Origin: a virus
DNA: 44,294 bases
IMG/VR virus record: IMGVR_UViG_3300043419_003048
Coordinates: 1-44,294 of that record
Reading direction: 5' to 3' (one strand)
The translations under genes were made by a program, and so were the position numbers. Below the pieces are notes generated by a model, which saw only the letters and a list, made by a program, of their open reading frames with translations, did no database searches and was not told where the DNA came from. Below are positions 8,028-15,492 of this stretch, one piece after another; the first letter of the stretch is position 1; each line of letters opens with the position of its first letter.

Positions 8028-9731
8028 ATGCTTTTGCGTCCCCGCCAGAAGCAGTTCGTGGAGCGCAGCATCCATGCGCTCGACGAACACGGAAACACCC
8101 TTGCGGTCGCCCCGACAGGTGCAGGCAAGACGATCATGCTCTCGGCCGTCACCGGACGCATGATCGGCGAGCCTGCAAAGGGCACGGGCGGCAAGGCGTG
8201 TGTCCTTGCCCATCGCGATGAGCTGACCGGTCAGAACCTCAACAAGTTCGGCCGGGTCAATCCCCAGCTCACTACGTCGATCGTTGACGCCAAGGAGAAA
8301 TCCTGGCGCGGACAGGTGACCTTCGCGATGGTCCCGACACTCGCGCGCAAAGACAATCTCGATCAGATGCCGGCCATCGACCTTCTGGTGATCGATGAAG
8401 CACATCACGCCGCAGCCGACAGCTATCGCCGGATCATCGACACCGCGCTTCACCGCAATCCAATGTGCCGGATCTACGGTGTCACGGCGACGCCGAACCG
8501 GGCCGACAAGCGCGGGCTTCGGCCTGTCTTCTCTAACGTCGCAGACCAGATCCGCATCGGTGAGCTGATCGCATCCGGCCACCTCGTTCCCCCACGCACT
8601 TTCGTCATCGATGTCGGCGTGCAGGATGAACTCAACAAGGTGCGTCGCACCGCCGACGACTTCGACATGGCGGAGGTGGATGCCATCATGAACCGCTCTC
8701 CGGTCACGGAAGCGGTGATCCGTCACTGGCGCGAAAAAGCCGGCGAGCGTCAGACCGTGGTGTTTTGCTCCACGATCAGTCACGCGCGCAATGTCACGGA
8801 CGCATTCAATGCGGCTGGCGTCGCGGCAGGCTTCATCCATGGCGAAATGGCTGATGCGGATCGCAAGGCGACGCTGGCGGCCTACGCCAGCGGCAAGCTG
8901 CGGGTCATCGTCAATGTTGCGGTGCTGACCGAGGGCTGGGATCACCCGCCGACAAGCTGCGTCGTGTTGCTGCGGCCCAGCTCCTACAAGTCGACCATGA
9001 TCCAGATGGTGGGCCGGGGCTTGCGCACCATCTCGCCCGAAGAGCATCCGGGCGTCATCAAGACCGATTGCATCGTGCTTGATTTCGGTACCTCGACCTT
9101 GCTGCACGGATCGCTGGAACAGGACGTCGATCTGAACGGTCGTGAGCCGGGCGATGAAGCCCCGACAAAGGACTGCCCTGAGTGCGGCGCCGTCGTCCCG
9201 CTCGCGACCACCGAATGTCCGCTGTGTGGGCATGTCTGGGACCGCGCCGATGCCGGCGAGATCGCTCCGCTCGGCGACTTCATCATGTCCGAGATCGACC
9301 TTCTCAAGCGATCGAGTTTCCGCTGGTGCGATCTCTTCGGTGATGATGCGGCGCTGATCGCGAATGGCTTTAACGCCTGGGGTGGCGTGTTCTTCCTGAA
9401 CGGTCGCTGGTACGGCATCGGCGGGCTGCAGAAGCAGCGGCCGCATCTCCTGGCCATTGGCGAACGCACCATCTGCTTAGCGGCAGCCAACGACTGGCTC
9501 AACGAGCACGAAAGCGATGAGACGGCGCACAAGACCCGCCGCTGGCTGAACCAGCCGCCGACCGACCGGCAGCTCGCTTTCCTGCCCACCGAGTATCGCC
9601 AGGATTTCGGGCTGACCCGCTATCAGGCCTCCGCGTTGCTCGCCTTCCGTTTCAACCGGGACGCCATTCGCTCCCTGGTCTTCGGGGCAGCCGACGCCAC
9701 TCCCGAGACCATCGTCGGGAGGGCGGCATGA
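8028..9731 (+). CDS. Superfamily 2 DEAD/DEAH-box helicase
   Basis: 567 residues with the complete SF2 set: Walker A APTGAGKT (28-35), LAHRDEL (motif Ia), DEAH (123-126), VTATPNR (motif III) and, in the second RecA domain, VVFCSTISHA, VNVAVLTEGWDHP (motif V) and MIQMVGRGLR (motif VI). A four-Cys zinc ribbon follows at about 383-402 (CPECG ... CPLCGH). The C-terminal third is alpha/beta and specific to phage homologues. It would unwind DNA during phage replication or recombination. A strong ribosome site AAGGAGG precedes it. Confidence 0.93.
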   Translation: MLLRPRQKQFVERSIHALDEHGNTLAVAPTGAGKTIMLSAVTGRMIGEPAKGTGGKACVLAHRDELTGQNLNKFGRVNPQLTTSIVDAKEKSWRGQVTFAMVPTLARKDNLDQMPAIDLLVIDEAHHAAADSYRRIIDTALHRNPMCRIYGVTATPNRADKRGLRPVFSNVADQIRIGELIASGHLVPPRTFVIDVGVQDELNKVRRTADDFDMAEVDAIMNRSPVTEAVIRHWREKAGERQTVVFCSTISHARNVTDAFNAAGVAAGFIHGEMADADRKATLAAYASGKLRVIVNVAVLTEGWDHPPTSCVVLLRPSSYKSTMIQMVGRGLRTISPEEHPGVIKTDCIVLDFGTSTLLHGSLEQDVDLNGREPGDEAPTKDCPECGAVVPLATTECPLCGHVWDRADAGEIAPLGDFIMSEIDLLKRSSFRWCDLFGDDAALIANGFNAWGGVFFLNGRWYGIGGLQKQRPHLLAIGERTICLAAANDWLNEHESDETAHKTRRWLNQPPTDRQLAFLPTEYRQDFGLTRYQASALLAFRFNRDAIRSLVFGAADATPETIVGRAA

Positions 9732-9737
9732 CGAGGC

Positions 9738-10142
9738 ATGTCCGTGACCACCTCATCTTCCGAGCGTCTGCGGCTCTGGCATCCGCGTGGCGAACTCTGC
9801 GCAGTCTGCCGGCGACCGACACGTGGCTTTGGCTGGTTCGACCCGGTGCGGTCGAAGCAGCCGCGCCCGTCTGCGTGGTTCTGTTCGATGGCCTGCCAAG
9901 GCTTTTGGTCGCGATCAGCCCGGGGGTCATCGGCCGTGGTTGACCTCACCGAACAGGAACAGGCTGCCATCCGTGCCGCCATGAAACCGGTGGCCGAGAT
10001 CATGGAAGAGATCGGCTGGGAGGTGCGCCTGATCGATCTGTCCGAGGCGCAGGTCTGCACGCTCATCGAGGTCGCCGTGGGCGGCTTTCAGGACGCCATG
10101 CGCGCGACGGCGCAAAGCGCAGATGCGGAGGTTCCGCTGTGA
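9738..10142 (+). CDS. DUF6511-like zinc-binding phage protein
   Basis: 134 residues. The N-terminus LRLWHPRGELCAVCRRPTRGFGWFDP plus a second pair at WFCSMACQGFW gives two CxxC-type pairs, a probable treble-clef zinc site, as in DUF6511. The C-terminal half is helical (LTEQEQAAIRAAMKPVAEIMEEIGW). The ATG at 9738 is chosen; an overlapping ATG at 9728 is in another frame that does not encode the family pattern. It ends by sharing bases with the GTG of the next gene. Biochemical role unknown. Confidence 0.78.
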   Translation: MSVTTSSSERLRLWHPRGELCAVCRRPTRGFGWFDPVRSKQPRPSAWFCSMACQGFWSRSARGSSAVVDLTEQEQAAIRAAMKPVAEIMEEIGWEVRLIDLSEAQVCTLIEVAVGGFQDAMRATAQSADAEVPL

Positions 10143-10540
10143 TCAAATCTTGCATCAGGTGCAAAGAGGAAAAGCCCGCGATGGAATTTGGCGCGCGGCA
10201 GCGCAGCCTGGATGGCCTGCAGGCGTGGTGCCTCGATTGTTGCCGTGAATATCAACGCGAGTATGCGCGACTGAATCGCGACCCCGCTCGTCATCGTGAA
10301 AGTCAAAGCCGCTATCGTGCCAGGCATCGCGAAAAGCTGCATGCGCATGAATTACTGCGCAGCGTAGTGCGGTCAGGTCGGATGGTAGTTCCAATTTGGT
10401 GTCAACGCTGCGGCTGCGTCACCAAGCTTGAAGCGCACCACAGTGACTACAGCAAACCACTCGCAGTCGATTGGCTGTGCTCGATTTGCCATGGGCTTGC
10501 GCACCGCTCTGGAAATGGAAAAAAGCATGTTAGACTATAA
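10139..10540 (+). CDS. Small double zinc-finger protein, HNH-like
   Basis: 133 residues, GTG start overlapping the previous stop. Zinc site 1 is C5/C8 with C31/C34; site 2 is C88/C91 with C114/C117 next to H118. Between them lies a very basic helix (REYQREYARLNRDPARHRESQ). The stretch LEAHHSDYSKPL has the AHH and downstream Cys pattern seen in HNH-type and related phage nucleic-acid proteins. Residues needed for HNH cleavage are not all obvious, so it may only bind DNA. Its base composition is somewhat more AT rich at the end than its neighbours. Confidence 0.7.
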   Translation: MIKSCIRCKEEKPAMEFGARQRSLDGLQAWCLDCCREYQREYARLNRDPARHRESQSRYRARHREKLHAHELLRSVVRSGRMVVPIWCQRCGCVTKLEAHHSDYSKPLAVDWLCSICHGLAHRSGNGKKHVRL

Positions 10541-11294
10541 TCGACGCGCCACATGCGCCGACCAGATCAACGCGCTCATCGATGCCGCTATCGAGACCGA
10601 GCGCGGCGCCGCGTCTGCGCGAACCTATCTCGGCGGCTCACGTCTTGGCGTGGCTTGCGAACGCGCGCTGCAATTCGAGTTCACGGGCGCGCCGAAAGAC
10701 GAGGGCTCTCACTTCAAGGGCCAGACGTTGCGCATCTTCGAGATCGGTCACGCGCTTGAAGACCTCGCAATCCGCTGGCTGCGCGCCGCAGACATTGATC
10801 TCTATACCCGCAAGGGCAATCGCCCCGATGGCGAGCAATTCGGCTTCGCCGTCGCCGGCGGGCGTATCCGTGGACATGTCGATGGCATCATCGCCTCAAC
10901 ACCAGGTGCGATCGGACTTGCCGTCCCCGCACTCTGGGAATGCAAGACGATGAACGCGAAGAACTGGCGCGAGACGGTTGCCCGGGGCGTGGTCGTAGCA
11001 AAGCCCGTCTACGCCGCGCAGATCGCGCTCTACCAAGCCTACATGGAAGCGCAGGTGCCGGGCATCTCGCAGAGCCCCGCGCTGTTCACGGCCATCAACA
11101 AGGACACCGCGGAGCTGCACCATGAGCTCGTGCCGTTCGACGCAGCACTGGCGCAGCGGATGAGCGATCGCGGTGTGCGCATCCTGCAGGCGACCGACGC
11201 GGGCGAATTGCTGCCGCGCATCGCCACGAGCCGCGACTTCCATGAATGCCGGATGTGCGCATGGGCAGATCGGTGCTGGGGGCTGCCCACATGA
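10527..11294 (+). CDS. Cas4/AddB-like PD-(D/E)XK nuclease with a predicted Fe-S cluster
   Basis: 255 residues from ATG 10527 (ribosome site GGAAA eight bases upstream; an earlier in-frame ATG at 10515 is possible). Nuclease residues: Asp119 (GHVDG), Glu138 and Lys140 (LWECKT), and Gln165 with Tyr169 (QIALYQAY), the RecB-type motifs. Cys44 plus Cys241, Cys244 and Cys250 (CRMCAWADRC) give the four-Cys Fe-S arrangement of Cas4, AddB and related exonucleases. It probably resects DNA ends for the Sak4/SSB recombination pathway. It overlaps the preceding gene by 14 bases and the next by four. Confidence 0.87.
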   Translation: MLDYNRRATCADQINALIDAAIETERGAASARTYLGGSRLGVACERALQFEFTGAPKDEGSHFKGQTLRIFEIGHALEDLAIRWLRAADIDLYTRKGNRPDGEQFGFAVAGGRIRGHVDGIIASTPGAIGLAVPALWECKTMNAKNWRETVARGVVVAKPVYAAQIALYQAYMEAQVPGISQSPALFTAINKDTAELHHELVPFDAALAQRMSDRGVRILQATDAGELLPRIATSRDFHECRMCAWADRCWGLPT

Positions 11295-13579
11295 GCGAGA
11301 GCAACATCGTCTCCCTAGATGCGTGGCGCGATTTCAACGACGCGGCTCCGCTAAGCGACCCGTTCAACATCGAGCCGGATCCCGAGCAGATCGCGATCTT
11401 TCTCGACGTTGTCTTCGGCTACTGCGAAGGCTGGGCTCCCCTGCGCGGGTTCGTCGACAAGGGCCAGGGGATTGCAGGCCGTCCGCACAATGTATGGGTC
11501 GAAGTCGATGGCAGCCTTCTTGAGAAAGCCATCTCCTTCGCCGGCTGGGCTGCGCGCGAAGGCGCAGCGTTCTACGTGGTGCCGGGCACGGTCGTTGATG
11601 CCGGCAAGGCGAAGGCCGCCGATGTCCGCCAAATGCAGACCGTGCTGGTCGATCTCGATGCGGGCGACATCCCCGCAAAGCTGGACCACCTCATACTGCA
11701 TCTTGGCGAGCCGACGCTGATCGTCGAGAGCGGCGGTCGCACCCCCGATGGCATCGACAAGCTGCATGTCTGGTGGCGGCTGAGTGAGCCTGCGGAGGCG
11801 GAGGATATTGCGTTGCTCTGTCGGCTGCGCGGCGACATCGCCGTGAAGGTCGGAGGCGACACGCATTTTCGCTCAGCGCACCAGCCGATCCGACTGGCGG
11901 GCTCCGTCTATCACAAGGGCGGATTTACACGCCTCGTCACCATTCGTCGCCACAGCCCACAGGCCGAAGTCCACCTGCGTGAGTTTGCAGAGCTGGTGGA
12001 CGCCATGCCGCCGTTGGCCGGCGTCGGGTGTGAGCCTGGTCCCGCGTCCGAGAAACCCTCGATCAAAGACATCCTGACCACGCCGGTCCGTGAAGGCGGC
12101 GAGGATGACTGGACACGTTTCCAGGGGGCAAGCGCCGCGATCGGTCATTACGTGCGCATGGCCCACGAGGGCCGCATGAGCCGTGACGAAGCCTGGGAGG
12201 CCATCTGCCAGTACAATGCCGCCCAGCTTCGCCCGTGTTGGCCCCTGGAGCGCCTTGCGAGCGAAGCCCAACGGCTCTGGCGGCTACACGAGGAACGCCA
12301 CGGCCCGGCCCTGGAGCGGCTCTCGGCTCCCCCTATGTCGGCTTTGCCGACCTTCACGCTCGGCGCCCTGCTCGACGACAGCAGCCCCATGCCGGACGAC
12401 ATCATCGCGCCGCGCCTGCTGACGCCAGGCGGGATGCTTGTGCTGGGCGGCGCGCCCAAGGTCGGCAAGAGCGACTTTCTGATCAGCCTGCTCGTGCACA
12501 TGGCGGCGGGCGTGCCGTTCCTGGCCTTCGCGCCAAGCCGCCCGCTTCGGATCTTCTATCTGCAGGCCGAGATCCAGTACCACTACCTGCGCGAGCGCCT
12601 CCAAGCGATCCGGATCGATCCCGCGCTCATGGCGGCAGCACGCGACAATCTCGTCGCGACGCCGAAGGTCCGCATGCTCTTGGACGCAGGCGGCGTTGCG
12701 CTGACCATAGCCGCCGTCCGCGCACATTACGGCCACAGCGCCCCAGACATCCTGTGCATCGATCCGATCCGAAACCTCTTCGATGGTGGAGCGGATGGCG
12801 GCGGCGAGAACGACAACACGGCGATGCTCTTCTTCCTGCAGGCACGGATCGAAGCGCTGCGCGATGCGGTTGCGCCCGATGCCGGCCTGATCCTGTGCCA
12901 CCACACCCGCAAGATCACTAAGAAGCAGCTCATCGAGGATCCGTTCATGGCGCTCTCTGGCGCAGGATCGCTCCGCAGCTTCTACACCTCCGGCATCATC
13001 ATGCACCGGCCTGACGAGGACCGGCCCGAGCGGATGCTGCATTTCGAGCTGCGCAACGGGCCGGGCATCGAGCCGATCACCATCGACAAACCCAATGGCC
13101 GCTGGATCGAGATTGACCGATCCAATGAGCGGCTCGTGCGCAAGGCCATGGGCGACAAGCTCGATGCAGAGCGCGTGCGCAAGCACGACGTCATTCTCGG
13201 CGTGTTGCTGGATGAGGCGCTCGAAGGACGCCTCTACACCATCAACCAGTTTGCTGAAGCCTTCGAGAACCGAGGCGGCCTGGGCGGCAAGGACACGATC
13301 CGCGACCGGTTGAACGTCCTCGCCACGAAGGGCTTCGTGAAGTTCCTGCGCGACGGCACGCCCTATGGCCTCGGCTCGTCTCGATCCCGGTTCGGCTTTC
13401 TGTGCGTCGAAGGGATGGCTGCTCCCACAGGCGCGGAGGCCGTCGATCCCGATACCGGCGAGGTTATCCCGGCCACCATCGCCGTGCTGCCGACCCACTA
13501 CAAATCGCCCCAGACCGGCGCGCTGCTCGAGGTCGAGAACCCGCAAGTGTGGGTCTATCCGGAGGGTGAGCAGCCATGA
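11291..13579 (+). CDS. Phage primase-helicase (RepB-type primase plus RepA/AAA_25 helicase)
   Basis: 762 residues from ATG 11291 (overlaps the previous stop, ATGA). The N-terminal part (to about 260) resembles RepB-like DNA primase: VLVDLDAGDIPAK, a segment with LHVWWRL, and DTHFRSAHQPIRLAGSVY. From about residue 365 follows a RecA-fold hexameric helicase of the RepA/AAA_25 type with Walker A GGAPKVGKSD, Walker B DILCIDPI and LILCHHTRK. A C-terminal winged-helix-like part follows. It can provide both priming and unwinding at a phage origin. The repeat-rich spacer just downstream is a natural origin candidate. Confidence 0.88.
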   Translation: MSESNIVSLDAWRDFNDAAPLSDPFNIEPDPEQIAIFLDVVFGYCEGWAPLRGFVDKGQGIAGRPHNVWVEVDGSLLEKAISFAGWAAREGAAFYVVPGTVVDAGKAKAADVRQMQTVLVDLDAGDIPAKLDHLILHLGEPTLIVESGGRTPDGIDKLHVWWRLSEPAEAEDIALLCRLRGDIAVKVGGDTHFRSAHQPIRLAGSVYHKGGFTRLVTIRRHSPQAEVHLREFAELVDAMPPLAGVGCEPGPASEKPSIKDILTTPVREGGEDDWTRFQGASAAIGHYVRMAHEGRMSRDEAWEAICQYNAAQLRPCWPLERLASEAQRLWRLHEERHGPALERLSAPPMSALPTFTLGALLDDSSPMPDDIIAPRLLTPGGMLVLGGAPKVGKSDFLISLLVHMAAGVPFLAFAPSRPLRIFYLQAEIQYHYLRERLQAIRIDPALMAAARDNLVATPKVRMLLDAGGVALTIAAVRAHYGHSAPDILCIDPIRNLFDGGADGGGENDNTAMLFFLQARIEALRDAVAPDAGLILCHHTRKITKKQLIEDPFMALSGAGSLRSFYTSGIIMHRPDEDRPERMLHFELRNGPGIEPITIDKPNGRWIEIDRSNERLVRKAMGDKLDAERVRKHDVILGVLLDEALEGRLYTINQFAEAFENRGGLGGKDTIRDRLNVLATKGFVKFLRDGTPYGLGSSRSRFGFLCVEGMAAPTGAEAVDPDTGEVIPATIAVLPTHYKSPQTGALLEVENPQVWVYPEGEQP

Positions 13580-13628
13580 TCTCGGGCGCCACGAACATCC
13601 CGCAGAACTGCGCTCTGCCCAGTTTAAA

Positions 13629-13832
13629 CCAGATGGGGCGCAGCGCCGAAACTGCTCCGACATGGCCGCTCAGCGCTTCGCTCTGGTCCGCTGTGATCAG
13701 ATTGGGCGGGTTTCCGAAACTACCCCGTCAGAATTGCGCGCTGACCAGTTTGGCTTCGCTCCAACCAGATTGGGTCGATACGGCGTTTCCAAACTGCCAA
13801 AACTGGAAATTCCTCAATCCGATCAATGCGCT
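13629..13832. repeat. Three imperfect repeats at an exact 68-base step
   Basis: The word CCAGAT(T/G)GGG or its one-base variant TCAGATTGGG begins at 13629, 13697 and 13765. Copies one and two match over about 23 of the first 31 bases, including CCGAAACT. The third diverges but keeps TTCCAAACTGCC. AACTGG/CCAGTTT words also recur around them (near 13619, 13740 and 13790). This iteron-like pattern lies next to the initiator-type primase gene. Confidence 0.5.
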
Positions 13833-13862
13833 ATCGGGTGGTTCAAGTTTAGGGGGTGAAAG

Positions 13863-13919
13863 CCACCCCCTTCGGGGGTGGGGAGACCGCCGAAGGCGGG
13901 GTCTCCCATTCCCACCCCC
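13863..13919 (+). other. Mutually exclusive strong hairpins upstream of the RuvC-like gene
   Basis: Hairpin A pairs 13863-13870 (CCACCCCC) with 13874-13881 (GGGGGTGG), an 8-bp perfect stem with a TTC loop. Hairpin B centres on GAA (13892-13894) with CCGCC/GGCGG and flanking GGAGA/TCTCC. An alternative long fold pairs GGGGGTGGG (13874-13882) with CCCACCCCC (13911-13919), enclosing hairpin B and destroying A. No U tract follows. It lies 70 bases before the RuvC-like start, so it could be an attenuator, an mRNA-stability element or an origin structure. Confidence 0.6.
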
Positions 13920-13989
13920 AGGGGCTTCGCGCGCGCGTGGCCTGCATCTCCACCCCTCGACCGTCCGCCTACCCCAGGGATCGACCCCC

Positions 13990-14523
13990 ATGAGCACGCA
14001 AGTAGCACCCGTCACCATGCCCAGCCTTCATCAGCCGACACCACCGACCATCCCGGCAGACAGGACCATCCTCGCGCTCGACCTCGGGACCACGACCGGA
14101 TGGGCCAGCCTCGTCCAGGGGATCGTGCATAGCGGCACAGTGACGTTCCGCACCGGGCGCTACGACGGCGGCGGCATGCGCTACCTGCGCTTCCAGACCT
14201 GGCTTGAGGGACTGGGCGAAGACACGGGCGGCGTGGCGGCGATCTACTTCGAGGAAGTCCGTCGGCACATCGGCACCGATGCCGCCCACATCTACGGCGG
14301 CTTCCTGGCGACACTGACCGCGTGGTGTGAGCGCAAGGGCGTGGCCTACCAGGGCGTCCCTGTCGGCACCGTGAAGCGCTTCGCCACGGGCAAGGGGAAT
14401 GCCGACAAGCAGGCAGTCCTGGCAGCGATACGCAGTCGCGGTTTCAACCCCGCCGACGACAACGAGGCTGATGCGCTCGCGATCTTGCTCTGGGCGATGG
14501 AGACACGAGGAGGCGTGCTGTGA
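13990..14523 (+). CDS. RuvC-like Holliday junction nuclease
   Basis: 177 residues from ATG 13990. The RNase H-fold signature is clear: first strand with Asp31 (ILALDLGTTTGWA), Glu in AAIYFEEVRRH, and the C-terminal acidic pair in PADDNEADALAILLWA; GKGNADKQAV corresponds to the loop before the last helix. These match phage RuvC-type resolvases that cut recombination junctions before packaging. Longer upstream starts would translate the repeat spacer and are rejected. Its stop overlaps the GTG of the next gene. Confidence 0.85.
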   Translation: MSTQVAPVTMPSLHQPTPPTIPADRTILALDLGTTTGWASLVQGIVHSGTVTFRTGRYDGGGMRYLRFQTWLEGLGEDTGGVAAIYFEEVRRHIGTDAAHIYGGFLATLTAWCERKGVAYQGVPVGTVKRFATGKGNADKQAVLAAIRSRGFNPADDNEADALAILLWAMETRGGVL

Positions 14524-14717
14524 AGTGGACGCCACCTGGTTATGGCGGCAAGCGCCGCACACCCGATGAGATCAAACGCGAAGGCTGGCGTGACCAGCGT
14601 GTGTTGGCGGTCTCGCTCGACGATGCCCGGCTGACCTGGCCGGAGCGGGAACTGATCCGCCAGCTTGGCGAGAAGCTCTATGGCGATCGATCCAAACGCA
14701 AGGGGGTTCAGCAATGA
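14520..14717 (+). CDS. Small basic phage protein
   Basis: 65 residues, GTG start overlapping the RuvC-like stop. It is Arg/Lys rich with a conserved look (GYGGKRRTPDEIKREGWRDQ, LTWPERELIRQLGEKLYG) but no domain that I recognise. It ends overlapping the DUF6362 start by four bases, so it is part of one tightly coupled block. Small proteins of this type in the same place are usual in related prophages; function unknown. Confidence 0.7.
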   Translation: MKWTPPGYGGKRRTPDEIKREGWRDQRVLAVSLDDARLTWPERELIRQLGEKLYGDRSKRKGVQQ

Positions 14718-15148
14718 CTGAATGGACGCCGAGCCTCGTCGAGGAACGCCTGTCTGAGGCCGCCTTCGTGCTGAAGCGCCTGCCGGCGGAGCGCCGTCGC
14801 GGCTACTTCAACGTCTGGCCGCAGATCGTGCACGACTTCGCCGACAAAGTCGGACAAGAGCCAAGACCGATGCGCGTGCTGCCTTCGCCCGCTGCGATCA
14901 GCCGCATGGAGGAGACGCTGAGCTGGACGGTCGGGCTTGATCCGATCGACGGCAAGATCGTCTGGATGCGCGCGCATGGCGAACGGTGGAAGGCGATCTG
15001 CTGGTCAGTCGGCATGCAGCGTTCTGCGGCGCATGAGCACTGGCTCTACGCGCTTTGCGTCATTGCATTTCGCCTTAATGGTCGGCGGCTCAACCGCAAT
15101 CATTCGAAGCGTCACGTGATCGCGCAGGCTGAATCGGCGAAGCGGTGA
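14714..15148 (+). CDS. DUF6362 family protein, possible late regulator
   Basis: 144 residues. The family pattern is visible: VEERLSEAAFVLKRLPAERR, GYFNVWPQIVHDF, SPAAISRMEETLSW and a C-terminal helix-turn-helix-like part (WKAICWSVGMQRSAAHEHWLYALCVIAFRLN). The last 50 residues look like a sigma-4-type DNA-binding module, so a role in switching on later genes is plausible. This is inference from the fold pattern and its place at the end of the early block. Confidence 0.75.
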   Translation: MTEWTPSLVEERLSEAAFVLKRLPAERRRGYFNVWPQIVHDFADKVGQEPRPMRVLPSPAAISRMEETLSWTVGLDPIDGKIVWMRAHGERWKAICWSVGMQRSAAHEHWLYALCVIAFRLNGRRLNRNHSKRHVIAQAESAKR

Positions 15149-15492
15149 GAAGGCAAGCGAATAGTGTCGTGCGGACACTTTTCGAACGGACAAAAACAGC
15201 GGATTGGGCTAGGTTTTCTGCCATCCTCGCGAGACGAGCGCGCTGGCGTCGCACGAGCGCAAGAGCCCGGGTCCTTCCGGGCGCCTGCGCAATGCTGGCG
15301 GGCGACGCGCGAAACATCGCTAGCGTCAGGGTCGGTTTTTGGGAAGCCAGCCACCCGGCGCCGCAGCGCCAATCGCTGCAAGCCCCGACAAACCGCTGCT
15401 TTTTTCGACCGCGCATCGTGGCCGCTGGACCCCGCATGGAGTCCAGGATCCGGACCCCGCGCGGCATCCACGAACCTGGACACCCGCCCTTC
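15149..15492. other. 344-base leader before the methyltransferase; no gene identified
   Basis: Two long overlapping frames are open here (one running in from a GTG at 15145, one 15164-15496), which is common in GC-rich DNA. Neither shows a domain, and both are rich in Arg, Ser and Pro. A hairpin GCCCGG-GTCCTT-CCGGGC lies at 15265-15282. It may be an untranslated leader, a small RNA or a degraded gene; I cannot tell which. Confidence 0.4.

Larger units (their letters stand above)
13580..13989. other. 410-base spacer with repeats and hairpins after the primase-helicase gene
   Basis: An open frame runs through this stretch into the RuvC-like gene, but its product is low complexity, shows no domain and would need to begin inside the primase stop. 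The repeats here step by 68 bases, not a multiple of three, which argues against coding. I take it as non-coding, with the repeat array and hairpins listed separately. An origin or regulatory leader is the best guess. Confidence 0.55.

Noticed and set aside
7917-9446. Long minus-strand open frames such as 7917-9446, 12284-13663, 19668-20900, 21319-22953 and 29781-31370
   Set aside because: They lie antisense to well-supported genes, show no domain and are expected in high-GC coding DNA with strong third-position bias.
10527-11294. The Cas4-like nuclease as part of a CRISPR adaptation system
   Set aside because: No cas1, cas2 or repeat array is present; its neighbours are phage replication genes.
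13576-13989. A 138-residue N-terminal extension of the RuvC-like nuclease
   Set aside because: It contains non-triplet 68-base repeats and strong hairpins, and the RNase H fold begins after ATG 13990.
15145-15492. N-terminal extension of the methyltransferase from GTG 15145
   Set aside because: The added 116 residues are low complexity and the ParB-like domain begins right after ATG 15493.
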